DNA of 64,000 nt from Anatilimnocola aggregata (GTDB lineage: Bacteria > Planctomycetota > Planctomycetia > Pirellulales > Pirellulaceae), in assembly GCF_007747655.1 (NCBI RefSeq), contig NZ_CP036274.1, positions 7,564,001-7,628,000 on the forward strand, read 5' to 3'. Of the stretch, positions 8,779 through 19,049 are shown piece after piece (the stretch's first letter is position 1; each line of letters opens with the position of its first letter). The position numbers and the translations under genes are program-made. The notes below the pieces were generated by a model, which did no database searches, had not been told where the DNA came from, and saw nothing but the letters and a program-made list of their open reading frames with translations.

Positions 8779-11700
8779 ATGGCATCTTCGTTCTCGACTC
8801 GTAAACGGCAAGCACGTCAGAACCAAAAACGCCGGCAGACCTTTCTGGGCATTGAGACCCTGGAAGAGCGGACCGTGCTAGCGAGCAATGTCATCGCGGC
8901 CGCCGCGGGTGGCTACCTGACCCTGGTGGGTAACGCCGACGATAACCGCATCGAGATTCAGCGGTCGGGCGAATCCGATGTGGTGGTTACTTCGCTAGAT
9001 GGCGTAACCAAAATCAATGGGCGGGAAGGCCCGGTCACGTTCCGCAAAGTCACGCACGGAATTATCGCCGTGACTGGCAGCGGCGACGACGAAATCCACA
9101 TTACCGGCAACGATACCACCGTGTTCCGCCTGCTCGGCAGCACCACGATCAACACCGGCAATGGTGACGATATCGTGCGGTTCACCAATGTCTCAATGGC
9201 TGGCTCGCTGGTGGTCGCCACAGGAAATGGCGAAGATCAGTTTATCGCCGAGCGCGATCCCGACTTGAACCTGGTGGTGAACGGTCTGCGCGTAGCCGGG
9301 GCTACGGTCATCAACACCGGCAATCAAGACGACATCGTCTCGATTCAAGGTTCGTACTTCAACAAGAACTTCGTGCTGCATACGGGCTTGCAGAACGACT
9401 CGACCGATATCCGCTCCAGCGAATTCCGCTCCTTTGCTTACCTCTACGGTGGCTATCAGTCGGGAGATGAGTTGAACCTGTTTGGTAACTCCTTCCGCTT
9501 CACCCCCTTTGCTTTTGGTTTCGCCACGCGCACAACCAGTGGCGGTCCGACTGCCGTCGCCGACACCGCCACCGTTGACGAAGGGGCGAGTATCGACATC
9601 GAGGTTCTCGGCAACGACACGATTGTGAACGGCACCATCGATGCGGAAGCTGTGGAGATTATCGCCGGTCCCGATCACGGCACCGCGACCGTCAATCTCG
9701 ACGGTACGATCACCTATGAACACAACGGTGACGAATTCGACACCGATACGTTCACTTACACTGTTCGCGACAGCTTGGGGTTCATTTCGAACGTGGCGAC
9801 CGTCACCGTGACCGTTACGCCGATAAACGATGTGCCCGTTGGCACTGACGATGAGTTCACGGTGGCTGAAGGCTCGACGACGACCCTTAACCTGGCCGCC
9901 AATGACTCGGACGCTGAAGACGAGTTGGATCTGGACTCGATCACGATCCTGTCTCAGCCCACCCTCGGTGCGATCGCCATCAACTCCGATGGCACGGTGA
10001 GTTATACGCACGATGGCTCGGAAACCACCGATGACTTCTTCACCTATACCATCGCCGACCTGGCCGGCGAAGTTTCGTTGCCAATCACGGTGAATCTGAC
10101 CATCACTCCCGTCAACGATGCGCCGACGATTGCCCCGTTGGCACCTGCTGTCACCGATGAAGATATCGCCACCGATCCAATCGACGTGGCGATTGACGAT
10201 GCCGAAACTCCCGCCAATCTGCTGACCATTTCAGCCACCTCCGACAATCAAACGCTGGTACCCAATGGCAACATCGCATTCGGCGGCTCGGAAGGTGCGC
10301 GGACGCTCGTCATCACACCCGCTGAGAATCAGTCGGGCAGTGCCAATATCACCGTCTCGGTCAGTGACGGCACCACCACCACGACGCAGACGTTCCTGGT
10401 GACCGTCAATCCCTTGAATGACGCGCCGACCGTCGCCGTAGCTGCCAACGTAACGACCGCCGAAGATACACCGACCGCGGCAATTGCTGTCACTGTGGGG
10501 GACGTCGAGACCGCCGCAGCTGACTTGACGATTTCTGCCACGTCGAGCGACATCACGCTGGTACCGAACATCAACATTGTCCCCGGTGGTTCGGGGACGG
10601 ACCGAACACTTGTCATCACGCCCGCCCCCAATCAATCGGGCACTTCGACAATCACGGTCTCGGTTAATGACGGCACAACCACCACTTCGCAAACCTTCCT
10701 CCTTACTGTGACTGCGGTAAACGACGCACCGTCGATTACCACGATTGACGACATCACGGCAGCCCTCGGCACTCCCCTCGCTCCCATCGACGTAACGATT
10801 GAGGACCTCGAAACGGTCGAGGCCAGCCTGACGATTGCGGTCGAGTCGGACAATCAAGCCCTGATTACGAATGCCAATCTGGTGTTCACTGGCACGGGTA
10901 CCGATCGAGTCCTGACCATCACTCCAGAAGCGGGTGTAACTGGCGTGGCGACGGTGACGGTCACTGCCAACGACGGCAGCGTCACCACGACCGAGACGTT
11001 CACGGTTAGCATTCAGGCCGCACCCACTATTTCGGCAATTGTCGATCAGCCAATCGATGAAGACGGTGCCACGGCAGCCATTCCTTTCGTCATCGGTGAT
11101 GCCGTCACCGACGCAAACGCTCTGGTGATCACGGCGACGAGTTCTGACTTGACCTTGATTCCCGAAGTAGGAATCGTCATCGCCGGCACGGGAACGGATC
11201 GAACCGTCACCGTCACGCCTGCCTCGAATCAATTCGGACAGGCCATGATTCGGCTCACTGTTACGAACGAATTTGGCTTGAGCTCATTCGTGGAGTTCGA
11301 GGTGGACGTGGCCTCAGTGAACGACGCGCCGCTCGTAGCAAGCCCCACATTATCGGTCGACGAAGGAGCTGCCGCCCTGTTTGACCTGGGTGCGTTAGCC
11401 TCAGATATCGACGGCACAGTTGACGTGACTTCGATAACCATTGTTCAAGGGCAGGGTCCAGTGAATGGAACCGTGGATGTTCACCCCGACGGTACGATCA
11501 CCTATACACACAACGGCAGCGAAACGACAACGGACTCTTTCAAGTACACCATTCTCGATAATCTCGGGCAGGCGTCGGCAGAAGGGACAGTTACCGTCAA
11601 CGTGTTTCCCGCGAACGATGCTCCCGACGCGGTCAACGACCTGGAAGCGATCAACTCCGACTCGCTGCCGGTGACGTTCAACGCCCTGGACAACGACACC

Positions 11701-11973
11701 GATGCGGAAACTCCCGCCGGTTTAACGGTCACGAGCGTCGCGAATGGTGCCACTCAACAACAGGTCGGATTCCAATACCTGGGCAGCTATGGCTTCGTGA
11801 CGCTTGGCACCGACGGCGTGCTTTCGTACTCCATCGATCCCGCCGCTGTCGATCTGCTACTGCCCGGTGAAACGGCCGACGAACTGATTACGTATGGCAT
11901 TACCGATGGCGAATTGACGGATACCGCAGTCTTCACCATTCGAATCACCAAGGTCGCAGTTGCCGCTCCGTAA
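8779..11973 (+). CDS. Giant extracellular protein 1 with planctomycete leader and tandem Ig/cadherin-like domains
   Basis: The product is 1064 residues. The N-terminus is Arg/Lys-rich and then carries RRQTFLGIETLEERTVLA, the planctomycete extracellular leader motif (Planc_extracel type). It is not a classical signal peptide. Residues about 40-250 contain RTX-like Asp/Gly repeats (GSGDDEIHI, GNGDDIVRF, GNGEDQFI) suggesting a calcium-binding beta-roll. From about 255 on follow roughly eight 95-100-residue domains of VCBS/Big_9/cadherin-like type, each ending in a variant of TITPVNDAP. No C-terminal dockerin, LPXTG, membrane anchor or enzyme domain is visible. Likely an adhesin or surface/matrix protein. 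It is paralogous to the next gene and followed by a strong terminator. Confidence 0.85.
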   Translation: MASSFSTRKRQARQNQKRRQTFLGIETLEERTVLASNVIAAAAGGYLTLVGNADDNRIEIQRSGESDVVVTSLDGVTKINGREGPVTFRKVTHGIIAVTGSGDDEIHITGNDTTVFRLLGSTTINTGNGDDIVRFTNVSMAGSLVVATGNGEDQFIAERDPDLNLVVNGLRVAGATVINTGNQDDIVSIQGSYFNKNFVLHTGLQNDSTDIRSSEFRSFAYLYGGYQSGDELNLFGNSFRFTPFAFGFATRTTSGGPTAVADTATVDEGASIDIEVLGNDTIVNGTIDAEAVEIIAGPDHGTATVNLDGTITYEHNGDEFDTDTFTYTVRDSLGFISNVATVTVTVTPINDVPVGTDDEFTVAEGSTTTLNLAANDSDAEDELDLDSITILSQPTLGAIAINSDGTVSYTHDGSETTDDFFTYTIADLAGEVSLPITVNLTITPVNDAPTIAPLAPAVTDEDIATDPIDVAIDDAETPANLLTISATSDNQTLVPNGNIAFGGSEGARTLVITPAENQSGSANITVSVSDGTTTTTQTFLVTVNPLNDAPTVAVAANVTTAEDTPTAAIAVTVGDVETAAADLTISATSSDITLVPNINIVPGGSGTDRTLVITPAPNQSGTSTITVSVNDGTTTTSQTFLLTVTAVNDAPSITTIDDITAALGTPLAPIDVTIEDLETVEASLTIAVESDNQALITNANLVFTGTGTDRVLTITPEAGVTGVATVTVTANDGSVTTTETFTVSIQAAPTISAIVDQPIDEDGATAAIPFVIGDAVTDANALVITATSSDLTLIPEVGIVIAGTGTDRTVTVTPASNQFGQAMIRLTVTNEFGLSSFVEFEVDVASVNDAPLVASPTLSVDEGAAALFDLGALASDIDGTVDVTSITIVQGQGPVNGTVDVHPDGTITYTHNGSETTTDSFKYTILDNLGQASAEGTVTVNVFPANDAPDAVNDLEAINSDSLPVTFNALDNDTDAETPAGLTVTSVANGATQQQVGFQYLGSYGFVTLGTDGVLSYSIDPAAVDLLLPGETADELITYGITDGELTDTAVFTIRITKVAVAAP

Positions 11974-12386
11974 GGTAACAGGCGACTAACTTGCTTCGCA
12001 ACGAAATTGCGCTGGCCGGACCAACCTGGTTCGGCCAGCTTTTTTTGCGAAGTCTGCGATTGTCCCACGCGCTGAGGGAAATCTCGGATCATTCGCTCAA
12101 TTGCGGCTAAGCGCCAAGCGAGGAAGCGATTGCAGCAGCGGTCTGGTTGACTGAACGTCAGGCTGCTGCGGACAAGTTCATCTCCGGCTGATAGCAGGCA
12201 GATCGTTGCGGAGCCGGCAACAATTCTTAAAGTCTTGCGCAGCGGCAACTAAGCCGCTCATTGCTGGCTACATCGCGAATTGCCACCGCGAAACTTGGCG
12301 CTTGGTACTGCGTTTGCAATTGATGGCAACTTCTCGTCCTGCCGCATTCGATCCCCTCCTCTGCAAACCTCAAAGGTTTTTTTGCC
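11974..12386. other. Intergenic region between the two giant surface-protein genes
   Basis: 413 bases. It starts with the terminator at 12011-12046. Further on is a small perfect hairpin (AGCGGC, six-base loop, GCCGCT) near 12240. No ORF with coding character was found. The presence of a terminator implies that the second giant gene has its own promoter in the remaining 340 bases, but no clear -35/-10 pair stood out. Confidence 0.5.
12011..12046 (+). terminator. Rho-independent terminator after giant surface protein 1
   Basis: A 12-base stem (GCTGGCCGGACC at 12011-12022 with GGTTCGGCCAGC at 12028-12039, one G-T wobble) has a 5-base loop and is followed directly by seven T. It lies 38 bases after the stop codon at 11973. 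Confidence 0.93.
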
Positions 12387-15300
12387 ATGGCAGCTTCGTT
12401 TTTTGGCCGCAATCGGTCTTCCCGTACCGCTCAACAGCGCCGCCGAACTTTCCTCACCGTCGAGAGTCTCGAAGAACGAACCGTACTGGCTGGCAACATT
12501 GCCGCTACCGTCAGCAATGGCTATTTGAATTTGACAGGTGACAGCGCCGACAACCGCATCGAAATCATGCGCTCCGATTCCAACGACGTAACCATCCGGT
12601 CGCTCGATGGGACCACGCGAATCAACGGGCAGGACGGGCCGATCACACTCAGTAATGTTTCGAAGGGAATTATCGCCAACACGGGCGATGGGGACGATGA
12701 ACTCGACATTACTGGGTCGAGCACCACAGTTTTTCGCGTGCTGGGGGACGTTCGGCTGAACACCGGCAACGGCGACGACATCATCCGGTTCACGAACTTC
12801 TCGATGGCTGGTTCGCTCACCGTGACCATGGGTGCGGGTGAAGATCAGTTCTATGGCGACCGCGATCCCAACTTGAATCTCGTCGTCAACGGCCTGCGCG
12901 TCTCGGGGGTTACGACCATCGACACAGGCGCCGATGCTGACCTGGTTTCCATTCAAGGTTCGTACTTCAACAATCGCTTTTTGGTGAATACCAACCTGGG
13001 AAACGATACGCTCGACATCCGTACCACCCGCTTCAATAGCCTGGCGTCACTGAATGGAAGTTCCGGCACCGACCGCTTGAATCGGTACGACAACTCCTTC
13101 GGCAGTTCGCTCTATATTTATAGCTTTGAAACCAGAACGAACGATTTCGAGCATTCGCCAGGAAGCAACCTGGGCCCAACCGTTGGGAATGACACCGTCA
13201 CTGTCGCCGAAGGGGGGAGTGTGACGGTCAGCGTGCTGACGAACGACACTGCCAACAATGGCACGATCAACACCAGCAGCTTGGCGATTGTCCAGCAACC
13301 GGCCCGCGGTTCTGCCACGGTCAATACCAATGGCACGATTACCTATGTGAATAACGGCAGCGAAATCGCTTCCGACACATTCACTTATACCGTGCGCGAT
13401 AGCTTGGGAAACATCTCGAACACGGCCACCGTGGCGGTGACGGTTACTCCCATAAACGACATACCGGTCGCCGGTGCCGATTCCTTCACGATCGTCGCCG
13501 GAACAACCACCGCGCTCAATTTGGCTGCCAACGATACCGATGCAGAAGGTCGTCTGTCGCTCGGTTCGATCGTGATTGTTCAGCAGCCCACCAACGGCAC
13601 GATTGGTGTGAACGCCAATGGCACGGTGAGCTTCACTCAGAATGGGACTTCGGTCACCAGTGACTCGTTCAGGTACACCATCGCCGATCTTGATGGGGGC
13701 GTTTCGCTCCCCGTGACCGTCAATCTGACGATCACTCCAGCCGCCAACACGGCCCCGACGATTGGAACATTGGCCGGAGTTACCACCAATGAAGATACGG
13801 CCACCGGGACGATTGCGGTTTCGGTCAACGATGCCGAAACGGCAGCTGCGGCACTCGTGGTCACCGCGACTTCCAGCAACCAGACCCTGGTGCCGAACGG
13901 CAGCATTGCCGTTGGTGGCTCCGGAACTGCACGCACGCTAGTTATCACGCCTGCTGCGAATCTTTCCGGCACTTCGACGATCACCGTCACCGTGAGTGAT
14001 GGCACCACGACCAGTTCGCAGTCGTTCCTGCTGACGGTCAATGCGGTCAACGACGCGCCGACTATTCAGCCCATCAGCGACCTGACTCTCAATCAAGATA
14101 CCGCCAGCAGTCCGTTCACCATTACTCTTGCCGATTTGGAAACACCAAACGGGCTCACGGTGAGTGCAACTTCTTCTGCGAATGGAGTAGTCGCGCCGGC
14201 CGGAGTATCAATCACGGGATCCGGTCTTACTCGGACCGTGATTGTCACCCCAGTAACCGGAGCTTCGGGAACGGCTGATATCACGCTGACAGTCAGCGAC
14301 GGCACTGCGACGAGCACGCAAACCTTTACGGTCGACGTGAGTGCCACGAATCAGCTGCCAACTGTCTCCACACTGGCCGATGTAACCACAACCGTCGGCA
14401 CCACGATTAACCCAATCAATGTCACGGTCGGTGATGCGGAAACTGCCGCCGGCAGCCTGACCGTGAGTGCCACCTCGAACAATCAAGCGCTGATTCTCAA
14501 CAACGGGCTGGTATTCACCGGTTCCGGCAGTTCACGAGTGCTGACGATCACTCCCGTCAGCGGCGCAACGGGGACTGCGAATGTCACCGTGACGGTCAAC
14601 GATGGATCAGGCGGAATCACCACTGACACTTTCGTCGTGACGATCAATGCCGCTCCGGCCAACACTGCCCCCACGATCACTTCGATTGGCAATCAAACCA
14701 TCGCCGAAGATGGCGTGACCAGCACACTGGCGTTCACCATAGGGGACGCGGAAACACCGCTGGCCAATTTGCAACTGTCGGCCACTAGCAGCAATACCAA
14801 CCTGGTATCGCTCGCGGGGATTCAGTTCGGCGGCAGCGGCGGGAATCGCACGGTCGTGGTCACGCCCCTTGCCAACGCCTCGGGAAGTTCGACGATCACC
14901 GTCACCGTGAGTGATGGCACCACGACCAGTTCGCTGTCGTTCCTGCTGACGGTCAATGCGGTCAACGACGCGCCGACCATTCAGCCCATCAGCGATCTGA
15001 CTCTCAATCAAGATACCCCCAGCAGTCCGTTCACCATTACCCTCGCCGATCTGGAAACGCCGAACGGGCTGACGGTAACGGCGACTTCTTCGGCCAATGG
15101 AGTGGTCGCGCCGGCTGGAGTATCGATTACTGGCTCTGGACTCACGCGCACCGTTGTAGTCACGCCAGTGACGGGAGCTTCGGGGACTGCTGATATCACG
15201 CTGACAGTCAGCGATGGGTCTGCGACCAGCACGCAAACCTTCACGGTCGACGTGAGTGCCCAAAATCAGCTGCCAACTGTCTCCACACTGGCCGATGTAA

Positions 15301-16814
15301 CCACAACCGTCGGCACCACGATTAACCCAATCAATGTCACGGTCGGTGATGCGGAAACTGCCGCCGGCAGCCTGACCGTGAGTGCCACCTCGAACAATCA
15401 ATCGCTGATTCTCGACAACGGGCTGGTATTCACCGGCTCCGGCAGTGCCCGAGTGCTGACGATCACTCCCGTCAGCGGCGCAACGGGGACTGCGAATGTC
15501 ACCGTGACGGTTAACGACGGCTCAGGCGGCATCACTACGGAAGTGTTTGCGGTCACCATTAATGCGGCAGTGGCGAACACTCCGCCCACGATCTCCGCCA
15601 TTGCCGATCAAACCATTGTCGAAGATGGTACAACCGGCGCACTGGCCTTTACCATTGGCGACACGCAAACACCACTGGCGAATCTGCTGGTAACTGCCAC
15701 TAGCAGCAACACGAACGTCGTCCCACTGGCGGGCATTCAACTCGGTGGCAGCGGTGGAAGTCGTGCCGTGATTATCACACCCGCGGCGAACGCCGGTGGA
15801 ACGGCCGATATCACCATCACTGTTAGCGATGGCATGGCAACGGCAACCGAGACCTTTACGGTTACGGTGACTTCTCAGAATGACGCGCCCACGATCTCGT
15901 CTCTGGCCAACGTCAGCGTCGGGGCTGGCGAAACCATTAATCCGATCAGCATCACTGTCGGCGATGTCGAGTCGTCCACGTTCCTGATCGGGGTAACAGC
16001 AACTTCCGACAATCAAGCGTTGATTGCCGATAGCGGACTGTCTGTCACGGGTTTTGGTGACAATCGAACCCTAACCATCACGCCTGTCGCCGGTGCCTCC
16101 GGCACTGCCAACGTAACTGTATCCGCGAGCGACGGCTCAGGCGGAATCACTACCGAAACGTTTACAGTCACCATCGGCGCGACTGGAGCGAACATAGCTC
16201 CCGTGGCGGCCAATCGCACGGCCACGGTGGCAGAAGCCGGTTCGGTGAATATCGACCTGGGAGCTTTCGCGACCGATGCAGACGGTACCATCAACGTCGC
16301 TTCGATCGTCGTCACGCAGAATCCGACGCACGGAACCGTCACGGTGAATGCGAACGGCACCGTGACTTACGTTCACGATGGTTCAGAACTGGCAACCGAT
16401 ACGTTCCAGTACACCATCAGCGATGCCCAAGGGACCGCTTCCGCGCCTGCCACCGTCAGCCTGACCATCACGCCGGTGAACGACGCTCCGGTGGCGATGA
16501 ACGACCATATCGAGGTCAATTCCGACGTGACGACGGCGATTATGCTCAATGTGCTCGATAACGACATTGATGTCGACACAGAAATGCCGCTCAACGTGAC
16601 TGCGGTGATTGGCCAACAGGTGGGACAATCGTACCAAGGGATGTACGGGACCATTCAGCTGAATTCGAACGGCACCCTGTCGTACACCATCGACCAGACC
16701 GCAGTCGACGAACTCATGGCTGGCGAAGTGGTCGAGGAGTTCATCATCTATCGCATCTCGGATGGCAGCTTGAGTGCCAATGGCCTCGTCAACATTGACA
16801 TTCGTGGTGTGTAG
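12387..16814 (+). CDS. Giant extracellular protein 2 with planctomycete leader, paralogue of the preceding gene
   Basis: The product is 1475 residues. The leader is nearly the same as in the upstream gene (RRRTFLTVESLEERTVLA), then an RTX-like Asp/Gly region (GDGDDELDI, GNGDDIIRF) to about residue 250, then about twelve 95-100-residue Ig/cadherin-like domains with VND/APT junctions. The N-terminal 450 residues and the last 150 align by eye with paralogue 1; the extra length comes from duplicated central domains, including a 915-base (305-residue) tandem duplication. No anchor, protease or dockerin domain is visible. Likely secreted and surface-associated, with adhesion or matrix formation the simplest guess. 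It is closed by a strong terminator at 16853-16886. Confidence 0.85.
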   Translation: MAASFFGRNRSSRTAQQRRRTFLTVESLEERTVLAGNIAATVSNGYLNLTGDSADNRIEIMRSDSNDVTIRSLDGTTRINGQDGPITLSNVSKGIIANTGDGDDELDITGSSTTVFRVLGDVRLNTGNGDDIIRFTNFSMAGSLTVTMGAGEDQFYGDRDPNLNLVVNGLRVSGVTTIDTGADADLVSIQGSYFNNRFLVNTNLGNDTLDIRTTRFNSLASLNGSSGTDRLNRYDNSFGSSLYIYSFETRTNDFEHSPGSNLGPTVGNDTVTVAEGGSVTVSVLTNDTANNGTINTSSLAIVQQPARGSATVNTNGTITYVNNGSEIASDTFTYTVRDSLGNISNTATVAVTVTPINDIPVAGADSFTIVAGTTTALNLAANDTDAEGRLSLGSIVIVQQPTNGTIGVNANGTVSFTQNGTSVTSDSFRYTIADLDGGVSLPVTVNLTITPAANTAPTIGTLAGVTTNEDTATGTIAVSVNDAETAAAALVVTATSSNQTLVPNGSIAVGGSGTARTLVITPAANLSGTSTITVTVSDGTTTSSQSFLLTVNAVNDAPTIQPISDLTLNQDTASSPFTITLADLETPNGLTVSATSSANGVVAPAGVSITGSGLTRTVIVTPVTGASGTADITLTVSDGTATSTQTFTVDVSATNQLPTVSTLADVTTTVGTTINPINVTVGDAETAAGSLTVSATSNNQALILNNGLVFTGSGSSRVLTITPVSGATGTANVTVTVNDGSGGITTDTFVVTINAAPANTAPTITSIGNQTIAEDGVTSTLAFTIGDAETPLANLQLSATSSNTNLVSLAGIQFGGSGGNRTVVVTPLANASGSSTITVTVSDGTTTSSLSFLLTVNAVNDAPTIQPISDLTLNQDTPSSPFTITLADLETPNGLTVTATSSANGVVAPAGVSITGSGLTRTVVVTPVTGASGTADITLTVSDGSATSTQTFTVDVSAQNQLPTVSTLADVTTTVGTTINPINVTVGDAETAAGSLTVSATSNNQSLILDNGLVFTGSGSARVLTITPVSGATGTANVTVTVNDGSGGITTEVFAVTINAAVANTPPTISAIADQTIVEDGTTGALAFTIGDTQTPLANLLVTATSSNTNVVPLAGIQLGGSGGSRAVIITPAANAGGTADITITVSDGMATATETFTVTVTSQNDAPTISSLANVSVGAGETINPISITVGDVESSTFLIGVTATSDNQALIADSGLSVTGFGDNRTLTITPVAGASGTANVTVSASDGSGGITTETFTVTIGATGANIAPVAANRTATVAEAGSVNIDLGAFATDADGTINVASIVVTQNPTHGTVTVNANGTVTYVHDGSELATDTFQYTISDAQGTASAPATVSLTITPVNDAPVAMNDHIEVNSDVTTAIMLNVLDNDIDVDTEMPLNVTAVIGQQVGQSYQGMYGTIQLNSNGTLSYTIDQTAVDELMAGEVVEEFIIYRISDGSLSANGLVNIDIRGV
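13975..15515 (+). repeat. Intragenic tandem duplication, period 915 bases
   Basis: Two nearly identical blocks of about 625 bases (about 13975-14600 and 14890-15515) lie exactly 915 bases apart inside the second giant surface-protein gene. For example, CTGACTCTC occurs at 14082 and 14997, and ACCGTCGGCA at 14391 and 15306. The period is 305 codons, so the duplication is in frame and spans about three domains. Differences are scattered, mostly synonymous, point changes. A more diverged third copy seems to start near 15890. Confidence 0.9.
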
Positions 16815-17618
16815 TTCGCCTTAACACCGTCTCGAAACAGCTTTCAACTGCTGGCCGGACCCTTTTGGTCCGGCCTGCTTTTTTTTGTGCAGATGACGCG
16901 AAATAAATGTAGCTGAATTCGCCAGAATTCAGGCGGCAATCAGCTACAGAATAAGGCACGACAGCGCAGAGAAATACAGCTGTTTTCGCTTGACACATGC
17001 GCACCATGTTTTCACAATCTAACAAACAATAACTGCGATTCTTAACTTCAGTTTCGCAATAATCCACCCGCTGGGGAGGCCTTTCGTCTCCGCGGCCAGT
17101 GGATTGCCATGCGCGCTGAGCATTAGCACCAGTTGCGTCGGGCGTGTGAAACCAGATAAGAATCAACGGACGAAGGCTCATGAGGAAAGGATCGCCAGGC
17201 ATTGATTTGACCAGGACAGGCCCAGTTCGAAACGGAAATTTCCGGAAACCGATTTTGGAACTTTCCTCTCGAGCAGACTTTGCAAAGGAGACAAGACAAG
17301 TGACTTAGGTCGATTTTCTGACAGTGAATTCAATTCGAATTATGGAAATTTCCGTTACCGCGGCGGTCGCAAAATGGGTGAAATGCACCCTTCACCAGCG
17401 GGGGTATTGGAGAGGTAGAGTTAATCGCGAAGAGCGAATCCTTGGCAATTGGCGAATTGCCACCATCAGAGTGGCCGCAGCGGGGCTGGAACCGAAGGAG
17501 GGATGGAATCGTCTAACTTCGGTCCTTTTGCCGCGCCCCCGCGTAACGCTGGCCTGGCGCGCGGTAACTTAAGAGTGTTGGCCCAGCATTTTTTGTTCAC
17601 CTTAAGGACCAGTCACCC
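16815..17618. other. Long intergenic region before the kinase gene
   Basis: 804 bases, the longest gene-free stretch in the window. The first 70 bases hold the terminator of the giant gene. The middle (about 16900-17350) is more AT-rich than the neighbouring genes and shows no conserved coding pattern. A short open frame at 17324-17572 is rich in Arg/Trp and has no convincing ribosome site. Near 17490-17525 GAACCGAAG and CTTCGGTCC could pair across a roughly 20-base loop. No tRNA or known riboswitch was recognised. Confidence 0.5.
16853..16886 (+). terminator. Rho-independent terminator after giant surface protein 2
   Basis: A 9-base perfect GC-rich stem (GGCCGGACC at 16853-16861 with GGTCCGGCC at 16867-16875) has a 5-base loop and is followed by TGC and eight T. 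It lies 38 bases after the stop, the same spacing as in the paralogous gene, and has a similar GGCCGGACC core. Confidence 0.93.
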
Positions 17619-19004
17619 ATGAGCACGACGCGATCGATGTTTCGCTCGTCCGCGCTCCTCAGCGGGCTGGTGACGCAGGACCAATACGACGAAGCCACCA
17701 AGGCCGTGCGGGCGGCGGCGCTCATTCCGTCGGAAGTGACGGAAATTGACGAAGCGGCGCTCGCCACCAAGTTGATTGAGATGAAACTGCTGACGGTCTA
17801 TCAGGCCGAGCAGATCAAAGCGGGGCGGACCAAGCTGAACCTGGGGCCGTACGTCATTACCGATTCGATCGGCCATGGTGGGATGGGCCAGGTGTTCAAA
17901 GGTGTGCATCGGATGATGGGGCGGGAATGTGCCGTGAAGGTGCTGCCGCTGCATAAGGCGACGCCCGAAGCAGTCACTAACTTCATGCGAGAGATCCGCA
18001 CGCAGGCTCAACTCGATCACCCGAACCTGGTGCGCGCTTACGACGCGGGCTGCGATGGCAAGGTGCACTACCTGGTGACCGAATATGTGCCGGGCATGGA
18101 CTTGCGCCGGCTCGTTCGTTCGCAAGGTCCACTCACCCAGCAACAGGCAGCCAGCGTGGTGCTGCAATCGGCCCGCGGACTGGCCGAAGCGCATGAGCGG
18201 GGACTCATTCACCGCGACGTGAAGCCAGGCAACATTCTGGTGACACCGGAAGGAATCGCGAAGGTTTCGGACCTGGGGCTGGCTGGCTTTATGGAAGAGG
18301 CCGATCGCGACCCACGCGCTGGCAAGGTCGTTGGCACTGCAGATTATTTATCGCCGGAGCAAATTCGCACGCCGCGCGACATTGGCACCGTCAGCGATAT
18401 CTACTCGCTGGGCTGCACGCTCTATTACTCGGTGTGCGGCAAGGTTCCCTTCCCGGGGGGGACCGCCCGCGACAAAGCGCGCCGGCATTGCGAAGAAACC
18501 CCTTGGCATCCGCGCAGGTTCAATCCCGAACTGCACGAAGAGTTTGTCGACGTCATTGCCGACATGATGGAAAAGGACCCCACCAAGCGCATTCAAACGT
18601 GCGACGAAGTGGTCGCGCGTCTGGAGCAATGGGCCGGCGACTTGAGCCCGATTGCGACTCCCAAAGTTGCGTCCTCCCCCTGGACCACGCAAGCGCTTCC
18701 GGTCATTGAAGACGATCGCAGCAAGGGTGATGGCGCGCAAGATACCGATGCCAGCGATCACTCGGTGAGCAGTTCGGCCCCCGGCCAATTCTCGCAAGTC
18801 ACTGGTTCATTGGCCGGCGGTAGTCAAGACACGACTACGCTGAGCAAGTCGCATCACAAGAGTAGTTCGGTTTTCGGCTTTCATTTCACCCCGCCGGCGA
18901 ACCCCGCTTCGATCGTGCTGCTGACCCTGGCGGTCTCGGTACCCATTTCGATGGCCCTGGGCGCGCTGGTCGCGTCGTTTCTTTTGTGGCTGATGCGCAG
19001 TTAA
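17619..19004 (+). CDS. Membrane-anchored Hanks-type Ser/Thr protein kinase
   Basis: The product is 461 residues. An N-terminal helical region (1-75) resembles the pre-kinase segment seen in many planctomycete kinases. The kinase domain runs from about 78 to 345: glycine loop IGHGGMGQVF (about 82-91), the lysine in CAVKVLP, catalytic loop HRDVKPGN near 197, and activation segment GTADYLSPEQ. The metal-binding motif is DLG (SDLGLAG) rather than DFG, a tolerated variant. After a Ser/Pro-rich linker there is one C-terminal membrane segment (about 433-458, ending FLLWLMRS), placing the kinase in the cytoplasm with no external sensor domain. An SDR gene follows 45 bases downstream on the same strand. 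Substrate unknown. Confidence 0.92.
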   Translation: MSTTRSMFRSSALLSGLVTQDQYDEATKAVRAAALIPSEVTEIDEAALATKLIEMKLLTVYQAEQIKAGRTKLNLGPYVITDSIGHGGMGQVFKGVHRMMGRECAVKVLPLHKATPEAVTNFMREIRTQAQLDHPNLVRAYDAGCDGKVHYLVTEYVPGMDLRRLVRSQGPLTQQQAASVVLQSARGLAEAHERGLIHRDVKPGNILVTPEGIAKVSDLGLAGFMEEADRDPRAGKVVGTADYLSPEQIRTPRDIGTVSDIYSLGCTLYYSVCGKVPFPGGTARDKARRHCEETPWHPRRFNPELHEEFVDVIADMMEKDPTKRIQTCDEVVARLEQWAGDLSPIATPKVASSPWTTQALPVIEDDRSKGDGAQDTDASDHSVSSSAPGQFSQVTGSLAGGSQDTTTLSKSHHKSSSVFGFHFTPPANPASIVLLTLAVSVPISMALGALVASFLLWLMRS

Positions 19005-19049
19005 GATTAGCTCACACTAAATCTTGACTCACTCCACACGAGACTCGCC

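Noticed and set aside
9193-11232. Long open frames antisense to the first giant surface-protein gene
   Set aside because: They repeat in step with the Ig-like repeats of the sense gene and have no independent motifs.
12387-16814. CRISPR-like or VNTR array
   Set aside because: The repeats are long (about 100 codons), diverged, in frame and coding; no short identical repeats with unique spacers.
17324-17572. 82-codon frame in the long gap before the kinase gene
   Set aside because: Arg/Trp-rich, no ribosome site, no hydrophobic pattern or family features.
16900-17600. tRNA or riboswitch in the long gap
   Set aside because: No T-loop GTTCRANYC with matching acceptor and anticodon arms and no recognisable riboswitch core.
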